DNA of 64,000 bases from Monodelphis domestica (lineage: Eukaryota > Chordata > Mammalia > Didelphimorphia > Didelphidae), in contig NC_077234.1 of assembly GCF_027887165.1 (NCBI RefSeq), forward strand, positions 169,358,388 to 169,422,387, in the 5' to 3' direction. Position numbers and translations under genes: made by a program. Positions within the stretch are counted from its first letter, which is position 1. Every line of letters starts with the position of its first letter. Of the stretch, positions 1 to 12,129 are shown in pieces. The notes beneath the pieces are model-generated. The model had not been told where the DNA came from. It ran no database searches and saw nothing but the letters and a program-made list of their open reading frames with translations.

Positions 1-528
1 TGGGCCAAAGTTCCTGTTTTGGATTTTGAGTGACTGCATATGGGCTGAGCAGGTAATGGGGAAAATAATGACCTTACCCTTTGGACTTGGCATAATCTTT
101 CTATGGTTTTTGCCATCCTTTCATCTACAGGAATGAAAGATGCTTAAGATAGTAAAACTGGGGAACAGTGAACCTCAAAAGGGTTTGGTAGTTACTGGGG
201 AAATTGCCATTCCTAAGTTTATAGTTTAGTGTCCAGGGATAAAAGTTTGGGGAGTCTATTAAATGTTCACATAAGTTTTCAGATGAGGTCTCTCATGGAG
301 AGATGCAAGATTTTCACCAGGAAAAAATTCAAAGAACTCAAAACCAAGGATATTGCTGGGAGGATCTTGCTCTATTCTAAAAGAAACTGGTTGACCAAGC
401 CTGAGATTAATCCTTCTGGGATGGATGAGAAGTTTCAAGCGCAAGACTAAGGGAATAAATAAAGCCAGATAATCTGACTGGAATTTTTTTTCCTTTTCTT
501 AACTTTTTCTCTTTTTGTTGACCCAAAG
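1..528. other. Unassigned sequence, possibly intron of a plus-strand gene
   Basis: No repeat family or gene is recognised here. Short plus-strand open stretches exist at about 283-447 after an acceptor-like 'ttttcag', but they start without a convincing ATG and no homologue comes to mind. The last 45 bases are a long pyrimidine tract that fits a splice acceptor for the candidate exon which follows. Confidence 0.3.
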
Positions 529-820
529 GCCAATTTATCTGCCTTTTCAAAAAGAGCTGAAAACTACATTGCAGTGCCTGCTCTTTCTTGAGGAAAAGTT
601 TAAACTGGACCAGAAAGCCAAAGACAGAGGCAACTATAGTCAAAGTCAGCCAGAAACTACTCCTACAGATGATCAGTGTTCAGAGGGGATGATGAGACTA
701 CAGACAGCCTGGCGAGCTAGAAAGGGTAGACTTGGTGATGCTGAGCAATGGGTCAAAGGCAAAGTATTAAACATTAAAAAGATGAAAGGCATTGGGTCGT
801 GGCAAGAATTTGATATGTAA
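529..820 (+). CDS. Candidate terminal coding exon of an unidentified plus-strand gene
   Basis: A pyrimidine-rich tract (about 485-520) ends in 'acccaaag', a plausible acceptor. The next 97 codons are open in one frame and stop with TAA at 818-820; one base at the start would complete a codon from an upstream exon. There is no in-frame ATG near the start, as expected for an internal or last exon. The predicted peptide is polar and lysine-rich. It has an IQ-like stretch (LQTAWRARKGRL) and ends in GSWQEFDM. An AATAAA follows about 100 bases after the stop, with a T-rich downstream element. I do not recognise the protein. It would run opposite to the three minus-strand genes of the window. It may instead be a chance open frame or a retrocopy. 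Confidence 0.25.
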
Positions 821-922
821 TTATGACAGTCAGCCTCCTTCTTGCTTTCTTTTCTGTCTTTAAAGATCTCTCAAAGTCACTATTGGAAAGAACAATGAAT
901 GCTAGACTAATTTGAGTTATTG

Positions 923-928
923 AATAAA
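923..928 (+). terminator. Candidate polyadenylation signal AATAAA
   Basis: AATAAA lies 103 bases after the candidate stop at 820 and is followed about 30 bases later by a run of T (964 on). This spacing fits a mammalian cleavage site. It depends on the exon at 529-820 being real. Confidence 0.25.
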
Positions 929-1504
929 GCTGAAAATAACAGAATGTACTTTCTTTCATAATGTTTTTTTTTTATTTCAAGTATTTCAAGTTGGTCTCTG
1001 TCCCAAATTAATTTGAATTAATATTTTAATCTCATGTTCAAAAAACTTCAGAAATAATATAAGATCAACATAGGGAATTAGATACAGATGTTGCAGATAA
1101 GTTCCTTTTAAAGTTCTAATATGTAAGATCTATGTAGGTATCCAGTAGTTTTTCATCTCTTTTTTTTAATTAATTAGTTTATTACATTAAAATTCCTGGA
1201 TATTTCCCTCCCTCTCTCTCCTTCTGGCACTAAACTTGAGGGAAATGATGATATTTGCATTTAAGGTTTGTGAAGTACTAAAAACAATTTATCAACACTG
1301 TTAAAGAAAATGTCTTGAATCAAGTCAGCCCTCACTGAATGTCTCACTGATGAATGTGAGATGGGCATGTGTAATACCCTGGAAAACTGAAAAACTTCAA
1401 GTTAATGCACTGGGCAAATATAAGTGGACTTAAATTCAGTCAGGACAAGTATAGAACAAACTATTTAGAGATGAAAAGATCACCCAAATATAGGAGAGGA
1501 AACA

Positions 1505-1725
1505 TGATACAGTCAGAGGAGCACTGGACTTAGGACAGACCTAGGCTCAAACTCTACCTCTGATATTGATTAGTGAGTGACTACAAAGCTAGTTACAAAT
1601 TCTCGACTTTGGTTTTCATCTGTAAAATGCAAATAATGACACCCATGTTTATTTTTATTATAAGGTTGTTGGAAGGTCCTATATGAAAATGTAGGTAAAG
1701 CAATTTACAGATCTTAAAAGCGCTA
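1505..1725 (+). repeat. MIR-type SINE
   Basis: The MIR core order is recognisable: 'agaggagcactggacttagg', then 'ctcaaactctacctctg', then 'catctgtaaaatg', then 'ttataaggttgttgga'. It is old and diverged. The surrounding sequence from 830 to 2415 shows nothing else that I recognise. Confidence 0.65.
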
Positions 1726-2417
1726 GTGAAAAATGCTATTTATTTACAAGATGGCGGCAGGGATACTTTGTTTGAGTGATCTTTAAGGATATGAATTCAG
1801 AAAAGCTATGTTATAGTTATAAAAGAGCATGATCAGAAAAAGAAATGAAGGCTTTGAGTCCGCTGAATTTGTTGCTCCAGCTTCAGAACCTGATAGGATA
1901 GTGAGAACTGTCCTACATTCCTTCACTTTCTGGAGAGCCCAACTTTACAGACTGAAAATTGAACTTCTTTACATAATGTCTTTAAAATTTCTCACAAATT
2001 CAAATTGGCCTCTGCCCAACTATTGATGCAAATTACTTTTTAAATATTAAAACCTGCAGATTTTGCCTGTGTTAATGAAACAATTAGAAATTTTTTTGGC
2101 ACAAAGAAGTTCTGTATAAATTTTTGAGATAGTAAGGGATGTTAAGAAAAAAAAAAGGTCCTACACATAAGAGGTGGCAAATCTTTCCTGAAACTCCCTT
2201 AATTTGAGATGCTTTCCAGATGCAATTATTGACCACAGACTAGGAATTTGGGAATGCAAGGCTTTCTCAAGATTAAGGGAAGCCATATCACATAAGCAGG
2301 AGGGGTGAAGAGAATGAGTTCTTAGTTCATCAAAAAAAGAAAGAAACCCATCCAAGGAGAAATCCAGGAAACAGGTAAAGCATAGACTATAGAATCAGAA
2401 GAATTGATGTGTCTAAA

Positions 2418-2852
2418 GCAGAGACTTTTAACCCGGGGTCCACAGAAACTCAAGAAATCTGTGGAGAGATTTCAGGACATCTATAAAACTTGAATGGGAA
2501 AAGAAATACATCTTTATTTTCCACTAATCACTAAAATTTAGCATTTCCTTCAATTATAAAAATAGGCAACAAGAGGCAGCTGGGTAGCTCAATGGATTGA
2601 GAGCCAGGACTAGAGATGGGAGGTCCTAGGTTCAAATCTGGCCTCAGACACTTCCCAGCTGTGTGATGCTGGGCAAGTCACTTAACCCCCACTGCCTAGC
2701 CCTTATCACTCTTCTACCTTGGAACCAATACACAGTAAGGGTTTTAATAAAAAATTAAATTAAATTAAAATAGGCAACAAATATTATTCTGAGAAATTGG
2801 ACTTCAAGCATGGCAAAAAAGGGTCAATGATGTTTAAAAGATCAAGAACTCT
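2418..2852 (+). mobile_element. Old hAT-type DNA element, split by a SINE
   Basis: The left end resembles the 'cagnggttcttaacctggggtcc' termini of old hAT-derived short elements, here 'agagacttttaacccggggt'. The right end, 'aaaagatcaagaactctag', is roughly its inverse. The interior has been opened by the SINE at 2573-2766. Confidence 0.4.
2573..2766 (+). repeat. tRNA-derived marsupial SINE with 14-bp target duplication
   Basis: The head is 'gaggcagctgggtagctca'. B-box-like 'ggttcaaatctgg' follows, then 'gctgggcaagtcacttaacc', and the element ends in an A-rich tail. It is flanked by a perfect direct repeat, AAAATAGGCAACAA, at 2559-2572 and 2767-2780. That proves insertion by target-primed reverse transcription into the older hAT element. 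It is one of the least diverged SINEs of the window. Confidence 0.9.
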
Positions 2853-2997
2853 AGTAATAGGTGTGGAGTGGTCAGAGACAAATAAGATGGATTCTTAACT
2901 GATACTTAACTGATAAAGTTGCCTGTTGAGGGCCCCAGATGACTCTTCCTGTCCCATTCATTCTGTTTTTTAAAGGCTCAAACTGCTTAAGATCCAA

Positions 2998-5900
2998 CAA
3001 CTAGTTTGGACTTCCAGTTGCCAAGATGGTGGAATAAGAAATTCTCAGAGCATACCAACCACTCTCCAGTGACCACAGAAGAACAATAATACCTCAGAAC
3101 AAATCCTGGAGTGACAGAACCAATAGACAAGATGATGAAGCAGTGCTCTGGCTTAGAACAACATGTAGAGACAGCCAAGGAGGACTCATCTCACTAAGGT
3201 ATTGGTAGAGAACCATGAACTAACCTCTGAGGATCCTAGACTAGATAAAATACAAGCAGCAAGGGAAAGAGCACAGCCATTTCAGTCTAGCTTCAGCATA
3301 AACCAATGCAATATAGAGCAGTCAGCATTGGCAAGAATGCAGCCACACAAAGTCCAGTAGTAATAGAGGTTGGCTGTGACCCAGGATGGGCAACAGTGGG
3401 AGGAACTCAGCCCAACAAGCTCCATTCTCAGCAGGAATATGCAGAACCCTACTTGAACCAGCACAAATAAGCATCTGAAAAGAATAGCTGCAAACCTCCC
3501 CAAAGCAGATCAATGCTGCCTCTGAAAAGTGCTCAATCTAGGACTGAGACAGCTAAGCCAACCACAAGAAGTGGAATAGACATTTACATAGTACATAGTA
3601 TATTAGATAGTATAAGCAGCAGACAGTACTCCCTCCACTACAGGAAAAGAACTAAGCTACAGCATATTGGCAAAATCAAGGGAGAAAATAACCCTAAAAT
3701 GATCAACAGACAGAAAAAAAAGCCTGACAGCTCAAAAAATATTTCAGCAGCAGAGATGACCAAAATTTAAGCTCAGAAGAGAAAAGCAATACAAAAAAAG
3801 AAAATGTATGAAGTCTCAAAGGAAAATGTGAAAAGGTGTCTAGTCCAAAATCAACTCCTGGGGGAAAAGAATTTTTAAAAATAATAAAAGACTTAGAAGA
3901 AAATTTGGAAAATAAAATAATGAAAAAATCAAAAGCTTAGAATAATAAGTTGATGAAAAAAATAACCCCAAAAGAAATACTACAATTCTTCAAACAGGAA
4001 AATAACTCACTATGTAAGAAAATATAAAGCCTCAAAGAAGAAAGTGCCTCCCTACAAATTAGAATTGGAAAAATGGAAGCTATTGATTCCATAAGACACT
4101 AGAATAAAAGAAAATCTGAAATAGCTCACTGGGAAAACAACTGACCTAGAAAACAGATTCAGGAGAGATAATCTAAGAATCACTGGGTTGCCTGAAAATT
4201 ACATGATTTAAAAAAAAGCCTTGACAAGAAATTATTAGGGAAACCTGTCCTGACATTCTTGAATAAGAAGAGAAAATAAAAATTGAGAGAATCCACTAGT
4301 CATCTCCTGAAAGAAATCCCAAATTTAACAAGCCCAGAATTATTTCAAATTCCAGATTCTCAAACAAAAGATACAAAGAATCCAGGAAAAAACAATTCAA
4401 ATATTATGGAAACCAATCAGATTATATAGAACCTAGCAGTTTCTATATCAAAGGATTATAAGGCATGGAATATGATATACTGCAGGGCAAAGAATCTAGA
4501 CCTACAACCAAAAATGAGCAAATGTGATACTCAATAGAAGGTAAACAACAACAAAAAATCAGTGGGGTTAAAATAATCACCTGCCTGAATGGGAAAGTGA
4601 TAACAGGATATTTAAGATTTCTAATATAGAAGAAATACTTAAGATATTTAAAGTAATCAAGGGAAACAATGGGTTAGATGGGATTACAGTAAAAAGTTGT
4701 TAACTAAGATGATTAAAATATCAACATACTTGAAATACCTACTTAAGATACTGTAAGGCACTCAAAATATTTAAGAACTTTACTACTATTAGGGCAATGG
4801 ATGCACTGAGAAAAGATAAAAGGAGAAAATTTCAGGGAAAATTATCTCATATGAAGTGTGTAAGAATCAACACAGTGAAAGGGAAATGGGGGACAGAGTA
4901 TGCAATGTTTTAACCTTATTCTCATCAAAATTGGAACAAAGTGGGAATAATATCTATATTCAGATATAGAAATCTATCTTATCCAATAGGTAGTAAGAAG
5001 GGAAAGGAATAAAAAGTGAGGGAAATATAAAATCAAGGGGAAATTGGGGGTGAGGAGGTTAAATACAGAAGCAAAAACAGTGAATAGGAAAAGGCTGAAA
5101 GGAAAGAAAGCAAAGGATAAAAGAGGGGAAACAAGATGAAGGGAAACACATAGTAAGCATAACTGTGAATGTGAATGGGATGAACTCACCCATAAAAGCA
5201 AGAGGACAGAAGAGTGGATAAGAAAGCCAAAATCCCACAATAAACTGTCTCCAAGAAACACATTTAAAGCAGAGACATACAAAGAAAAAATAAAGGATTA
5301 CAAAATCTATTACACTTCACCTAAAGTTTAAAAAGCAAGCTTAGCAAATATAATCTCAGGCAAAGCAAAAAAGAAAATTGGCCTAATTAAAAGATATAAG
5401 AAAGGAAAATTCATTTTGATCAGAGGAACCATAGACAAAAAAATCTATATTAAACATATATATATATACACCGAATGACATAGCACAGATTCCTAAAGGA
5501 GAAATTACATTAATTACAAGAGGAAACAAATAAAACTATATTTGTAGAGGAAATTAATCTTACCTTCTCAAAATTAGAAAAATCAAACAAAAATTAATTA
5601 ATTAATTAAAGAGGTGAATTGAATTTTAGAAAATTAATCTTGATAGATATCTAGGGAAAACTAAATGGAAATAGAAATGAATGTATATTTTTCTCAGCAG
5701 AACATGGCACTTTCACAAAAATTGATAGTATAATAGGACATAAATTTTCACAACCAAATGTAGAAAAGTAGAAATATTAAATATATCCTGTTCAGAACAT
5801 AATGCTATAAAAATTATAGTCAACTAAGAGCTGCAGAAAAAGAGACTAAAAATTAATTGGAAACTAAATAATCTTACCTTAAAAATGAGTGAGTTAAAGA

Positions 5901-8900
5901 ACAAATCATAGAAACAATCAATAGTTTCATTAAAAAGAATGACAATGAAAAAGGAGACAACATACTAAAATTTTGGAGATGCAGTCAATCTAGTACTTAG
6001 GGAATAATTTATATCTCTCAATACTTACATCAATAAATCAAGAAAAAATAGATCAATGAATTGGATATGAAACTTTAAAAATCTAAGAAAAAAAACAAAT
6101 TTTAAATGCCCGATTACACACCAAATTATAAATCTTGAAAATCAAATATAAAATTGAAAATAAGAACACCATTGAACTAATAAATAAGAAAAGGATTTAA
6201 CTTTATGTGGAGAAAACAATAAAATACATAAACCACTGGTTAATTTGATCAACAAAAAGAAAAAAAACAAACAGTATCAAAAAATGAAAAAAGGTGAAAT
6301 TGCAAACAATGAAAAGGAAATTAAAGTAATTGTTAGGAACATTTTTGCCCAATGATGATGATGATCTAAATAATCTAAATATCTGATGATCTAAATGAAC
6401 TTGATGAGTATTTAAAGAAATATAAATTTCCCATGTTAACTGAAGAGGAAATAGAATATTTCAACAATGTCATCTAGAAAAAGAAATTGACCAAGCCATG
6501 AATGAATTGCCTAAAAAAAAAGTCCAAAGGCCAAATGGATGCCCAGGTGAATTCTATCAAACATTTAAAGAACAATTAATTCCAATACCATATAAACTAT
6601 TGGAAATATAGCTGATGAAGGCATTCTAACACTTTTCCTTTATGACCCAAATATGTTGTTGATGCTTAACCAGAAAGAGAAAAAACAGAAAAAGATAACT
6701 ATAGACCAATGTCCTGAATAAATATTGATTCAAAAATTTTAAACAAAACACTAGCAAAGAGATTACAACAATTTATCACAAGGATCATGTATTTTGTGCC
6801 AGGAATGCGAAGATGGTTTAATATTTGGAAAACTATAAGCATAATTGACCCTAACAATAACAAAACCAACAGAAACCATGTGATTGTTTCAATCAATGCA
6901 AAAAAAGCTTTTGACAAAATATAACGCCCATTCCTATTAAAAACAGTAGAGAACATTGGAACATATGAAACATTCCTCAAAATGGAAAAAGGCATCTCTA
7001 ATTGATATAAACTAGAAGCCTTCCTATTAAGATTAGGAGTATTTTGGTAGAGTACAACTACTGAGTGATACTGTATGCCTAGTATCACCACTAGTATTCA
7101 ATATCATACTAGAAAGGCTAGCTATAGTAATAAGAGAAAAAGAGATTGAAGAAATTAGAATAGACAATGAGGAAATAAAGTCATCACTTTTGGCAAATGA
7201 TATGATGGTACGCATAGAGAATCAACGAAAAACTAGTGTAATAATTAAAATGGGTTTGACAAATATAAGAATTTAAATTATTGTTCTGGTCACCGTTTAT
7301 AAAAATTTACTCTTAAAACACAAGGATTTTGGTAGCTCTAGTAGCTTTATTACAGTAAGGTAGAGATAGTAAAGGGGGAAATATAGGAAGGAGGTAGAAA
7401 ATATTGCCTAGCTAAATACCCTAAGTCCAGATCCAAGTGCCTCCAGACTGAAGATAGTATCTCACCAAAGACAGGAGAAAAGCAGAAGAGCCAGTGTCTC
7501 TGGCCAAGGTCTCTTTAATCCAAGTGAATCACCAAAGCCAAACTCCTCAAGCCACCAATGCTGAATCCAAAGCAAAATTTAATGCCTAATCAAGCTGAAC
7601 CTAATCAGACTGAGCTGCAAAACCAAGAAGTCTAAAGCCTGAGCCACCAAAAGTCTGAGGTGCCAAAAGACCCAGAGGGTCCCAGAGGCTCCCACTGATA
7701 CATAATCAACATTTCTCTATACTACCAATAAATCCCAACAGCAAGAAATAGAAAGGGAAATCCTATTTAAAATAGCTGTAGACAATATAAAATATCTGGG
7801 ATTCTACCTGTCAAGACAAACCCAGGAACTATATGATTACAATAACAAAACACTTTTCACACAAATAAAGACAGATCTAAATAAGTAGGAAAACATTAAT
7901 TGCCTGTGGTTAGTATAAGCCAATATAGTAAAAATGGTAATTTTCCTAAATTAATTTACTTATTCAGTGCCATACAATCAAACTACATCAAAATCATTTC
8001 CTAGAGCTAAAAATAATCACAAAAGTGATCCAGAAAAACAAAAGACCTAGAATGTAAAGGGAATTAATGAAAAAAATTAAGGAAGGTGGTTTAACTTTAC
8101 CAGAATTCAAATTATATTATAAAGTGGCAATCATCAAAACAATCTGGTACTGGCTAATAAATAGAGTGATGTACCAATAGAATAGATTAGGCACTCAACC
8201 CTCAGTGGTAAATGACCATAGTAACCTAGTCTGACAAACCTAAAGACCCAAGTTTTTGGAAGAACTCACTATTTGATAAAAACTGTTAAGATATGGCAAA
8301 CAGTATGGCAAAAACTAGGCATAGACCAAAGCCTCATGCCATATACTAAGGTAAAGTCAAAATGGATATATGATTTAGAAATAAAGTAATACCATAAACA
8401 AAATGGAAGGGCACAAAATAGTTTATCTGTCATACTTATTGATAAGAAAAGAATTTATATCTAAACAAGACATAGAGCACATTACAAGATGGAAAATACA
8501 TAACTTAATAATCTTAAATTAAAAGGTTTTTGCACAAAATCAGTGGAACTAAATGGCAAATAAATTGAGAAAAATTCTTCATAGCAAATGTTTTTGACAA
8601 AAGTCTCATTTTTCAAATGTATAGAGAACTGAGTGAAATTTACAAGAATGATAGATATCCCCCAATTGATAAATGGTCAGTGGATGTAAATAGATAGTTT
8701 GCAGATAATGCAATCAAGGCTATATATAATGACATAAAAGTCCTCTAAATCCCTTTTAATAAGAGAAATGTAAATTAAAACAATCCTGAGGTACTACAAC
8801 ACACCCATCAGACTGGTTAATATAACAAAAAAGGAAAATGGTAAATATTGAGGAGATATGGTAAACTGGGACACTAAAGAACTGTTGGTAAAGCTTTACA

Positions 8901-9655
8901 CTGATACAACCATTCTGGAGAACAATTGGAGCCATACCCAAAGGACCATAAAACTGCATATACATTTTAACCTAGCAATACCCACTTTTAAGTATGTATT
9001 CCAAAGAAATTAAAGATAGGGAGAAAAGACCTACTTTGTACAAAAAATATTTATAGCAGCTCTTTTTGGTGGTGGCAAAGAACTAGAAATTGAAGGGATG
9101 TCCATCATGGGGAATGGCTGGATAAATTGTGGTTTATGATTATAATGGAATATTATTGTGCTATAAGAAATGGTGAGCAAGCCAACTTCAAAAAACCTGG
9201 AAGGAATGAACTGGTGCAGAATGAAGTGAGACAAGAGACAAGAGTACAAGAGAACATTGTACATGGTAATAGAAATAATGTATAATGATCAACTGTGAAA
9301 GACTTATCTATTCTCAGCATTACAATAATTCAAGATAATACCAAAGGATTCATGATGGAAAAAATGCTATCTACCTCCAGAGAAAGAATTGATGGAGTTT
9401 GATGCAGATCAAAGCATATCAATTTTTACTTTGTTTTCTTCATGGAATTTTTTTATGTGTCATCTTCTACAATGTTACAAATATGGAAATATGTTTTGTA
9501 TAACAGCATATGCATAGCCAATATCAAATTTCTTACCGTCCTCAGGGAGGAAGGAGGAAAAGAATTTGGAACTCAAAATGTTAGAAAACAATTGCCAAAA
9601 GTTGTTTTACATGTATTTGGCAAAAAATAAAACATTACTTAAGAGTTAAAAATAA
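2998..9655 (+). mobile_element. Old, decayed L1 LINE
   Basis: An L1-like 5' end ('agttgccaagatggtggaat') is followed by an ORF1 remnant at about 3900-4560; its RRM-start equivalent 'ttcaggagagataatctaag' is at about 4156. ORF2 remnants run from the endonuclease start near 5155 ('gtgaatgtgaatgggatgaa'), through the reverse transcriptase region at about 6480-7250 and 7740-8150, to the C-terminal domain at about 8760-9280. The 3' UTR ends near 9655. Every frame carries many stops and indels, so this copy is far older than the L1 at 11052. A solo LTR interrupts the reverse transcriptase region at 7282-7702. Confidence 0.88.
7282..7702 (-). mobile_element. Solo LTR fossil inside the old L1
   Basis: This ~420-bp block is foreign to L1 ORF2 and interrupts its reverse transcriptase region. 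It begins TGTTCTGGTCACC and ends ..GATACA, so it has TG..CA ends. Its start resembles the 'ggtcacc' end of the LTRs at 22719 and 42184, which suggests a related class I-like endogenous retrovirus in reverse orientation. It is an old fossil and no internal viral genes are present. Confidence 0.5.
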
Positions 9656-9773
9656 TAATCACTGTTATTTTGTATGATATTTTAAAGTTTACAAAATCAC
9701 CGTACATATATTAGAGTCCTGCAGCAATCCTGTGAGATAGATTCTACAAGTACCATATGAATATGTCTCTTCT

Positions 9774-9956
9774 TGATTCCAAGCCTAATATTCTTGAATC
9801 GATACTAAGTACTGGTTCCAAAGCAGAAGAGCAAGCAATTGGGGTTAAGTGATTTGCCCAGGGACACACAGCTAGTTAGTGTCTGAGATCAGATTTGAAC
9901 CCAGGACATCCTTTTCCAAGCCTATCTCCCTATTCCCTAAGCCATCTAGTTGCCCT
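9774..9956 (-). repeat. tRNA-derived marsupial SINE, reverse orientation
   Basis: The reverse complement shows the family order: 'gggcaactagatggctta', then 'ggttcaaatctgatctc', then 'agctgtgtgtccctgggcaa', then the 3' part with 'tggaaccagtacttagta'. It is diverged. Confidence 0.75.
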
Positions 9957-10074
9957 CAAGTCTAATACTCTCTTGACTATGCCTCCCTGACTCTTATTTC
10001 AGTAGAATGGAATTTAATATAAGCCAATAGTATGATATGGCAAGCAAAACAACTTAAGAGACATTAAAAGTACT

Positions 10075-10425
10075 GCTGAGTGCTACCATGATCAGACCTT
10101 ATCTGACTTTAGGAAAAGACATTGATAAGCTAGATAATATACAGAATGATGTGAAACGGCGTGCTAAAAGATTGTTTGAATGTCTTATAAAAATTGGTTG
10201 AATAAATAGGAATGTTTAGCTTGGAAACGACAAAGTTTAAAGAATATAGTTATACTCAAATATATGAATGGTTGTCAAGTAGAAGAGAAATTGGATTTGA
10301 TTTTCTTGTTTCCAGAAAGCAGAAATGGGATCAGTGGGTTGAGATTTCAAAGTGGGATAGATTTAGATGTTTCAGAAAACAGTACAACAAACTATTTCAG
10401 AGGATGGTGAAATGGCAATGGTTCT
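10075..10425 (+). repeat. CR1/L3-type LINE 3' fragment
   Basis: The arrangement 'gaatgtttagcttggaaacg', then 'ttgtcaagtagaagagaaattggatt', then 'tttccagaaagcagaaatgggatcagtgggtt' is the conserved C-terminal end of CR1/L3 LINEs ('..tttagcctggagaag..', '..gggcagaactaggaccaatgggt..'). The long open frame over it (to 10613) is chance. 10430-11050 shows no further feature that I recognise. Confidence 0.65.
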
Positions 10426-11319
10426 GTAAATTTAAAATATTGCTTTCTTTTTTTAAAAATGTGAATAAACTTTTTTTAAGGTTACAATGCAGCTACATAT
10501 GTAGCATGATTTATTCCTTACAATTGCCATTTTTCATGTTACATGTTAAACATTTTAAAAATTATATCCAGCTCTTAGAAATGGGACCTTTTATTCAAAA
10601 GCAAAAAATATGAATAAAATTTGATGAAGAATAGCTAATGGAACTTAATGCCAAGATATTTCACTTACCCTTTTTTTGGAGGTAATGGAGCACGTGGCCA
10701 GTTCTCTATAGGTAAATAGGGGGAAAAATAAATTAAAAGGATAGCTCAATTTGGACATTTTCTATAAAACAAAGTTACCAAAATGGTACCATATTTACCA
10801 TATCCCAAGTTTTTCAGAAAAGTATCTTCTTCCTAAGAAGAAAGTAAAGAAGTTAGACAAGCAAATTAATATGTTTAATTGTTTCCTACTTTTTATGAGA
10901 TGTTGTCATGGGCTTAAAAGGGTCATGTTGCTTATTGGTAAATGTCTATACTCATATCTAGTAAGTCAATAAAATGATAATAATAAAAAATTCCAATAAA
11001 AGATGCAGATCAAGATGTTTAACAAAATAAATGTGTTAAAAAATTGAATAGGGAGGAGGCAGAGTCAAGATGGCAGCCTAGAAGGACCAGAAGTTTAGAC
11101 CTCTGAATACCCTTCCTTACTGATCACAAACTTAATGCTCCTAGGGGACTGAAAATCAAACCTAACAACAAGACAGAGCCAAGGAACCCTCCTGCTGGAC
11201 TCAATTCAAAAGGTACGCCCCCCCCCCCCAATAGCTGGAATCCGAGAACACTCAGGTTTAAGGGGAAGGCAGAAGGAAGGTCCCAGGACCTCTCCCCCAG
11301 CCCACTTAGAGCACTGAGA

Positions 11320-11980
11320 CTCCAGTGGCAGCAGGAACCTGGTGGGCAAAGGTGCTGGTTTGGAGGGTGTACCTTGTGGGCAGAGCTGTGCCAATCTCAG
11401 AGCATTGAACACAGATGGCAGGAAAGGAGCTAGAGAGGGAGAATAGAGCTGGAAGCCTGGCCAGAGGTATGGAGATCCCCTATATTTGCTCCAGCCTTCC
11501 AGGACTTTTCAGCCTCAGAGCACACAGAGCCTAACTGAGCTGAAATTAATCCCATCAAAAGTCTTCTGAACTCAGGGAAGCCCAGGTTCCACACCCCTCT
11601 CTCATTGACTGCTGGACTTTAATCCAATCAAAAGCCCCAGAGGACAGGGTAGCTCAGCCTCCAGCAGCAGTGGGAACCACTAGGGGGGCAAAGGTGCTGG
11701 TCTGGAGAGTGTACCTTGCAGGCAGGGCTGTGCCAAGCTCAGATGGTGGGGAAGGAGCTAGAGAGGGAGAATAGAGCTGGCAGCCTGGCCAGAGCTGTAG
11801 AGATCCTCCATATTTGCTCTAGCCTTCCAGGAGGTGTTGGCCTCAGAGCACACCCAGACCAATTCAGCTGAACTTAACCCCATCAAAAGTCTTTGGAACT
11901 CAGGGAAGCCCAGGTTCCACACCCCTCCCTCATTAACAGCTGGACTTTAATCCAATCAAAAGCCTCCAGAGGACAGGGAA
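11320..11980 (+). repeat. Two tandem ~330-bp monomers in the L1 5' UTR
   Basis: The block 11320-11649 and the block 11659-11980 share the same order of motifs: 'gggcaaaggtgctgg', 'gtgtaccttg', 'gctagagagggagaatagag', 'agcctggccagag', 'ccatcaaaagtct', 'cccaggttccacacccct', 'tggactttaatccaatcaaa' and 'gaggacaggg'. This is a tandem 5' UTR repeat like the promoter monomers of mouse L1. In such elements each monomer adds promoter activity; that role is inferred here. Confidence 0.85.
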
Positions 11981-12129
11981 GCTCAAACCCCCAACAACCC
12001 TCCCCAGAGACTGCACCGAGAGATATTCTGTTAAATCTCCAAGAGGAGAGACTGACAGAAGCCCCCAAAACCAAAAAAATGAGAGAAGCAAGACCACAGA
12101 CAAATACGGGGAGCAAAGAAGGGGTGAAT

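Noticed and set aside
2573-2766. tRNA gene
   Set aside because: A tRNA-like head is present in each SINE, but the cloverleaf and anticodon arm are not kept and the A-rich tail and target duplication show a retroposon.
4974-5282. 102-codon hydrophobic minus-strand frame
   Set aside because: It is the antisense of the purine-rich L1 spacer between ORF1 and ORF2, which gives Leu/Phe/Ser-rich translations.
10212-10613. 133-codon plus-strand open frame
   Set aside because: Its first half covers an old CR1/L3 LINE fragment and the rest has no recognisable content or codon signal.
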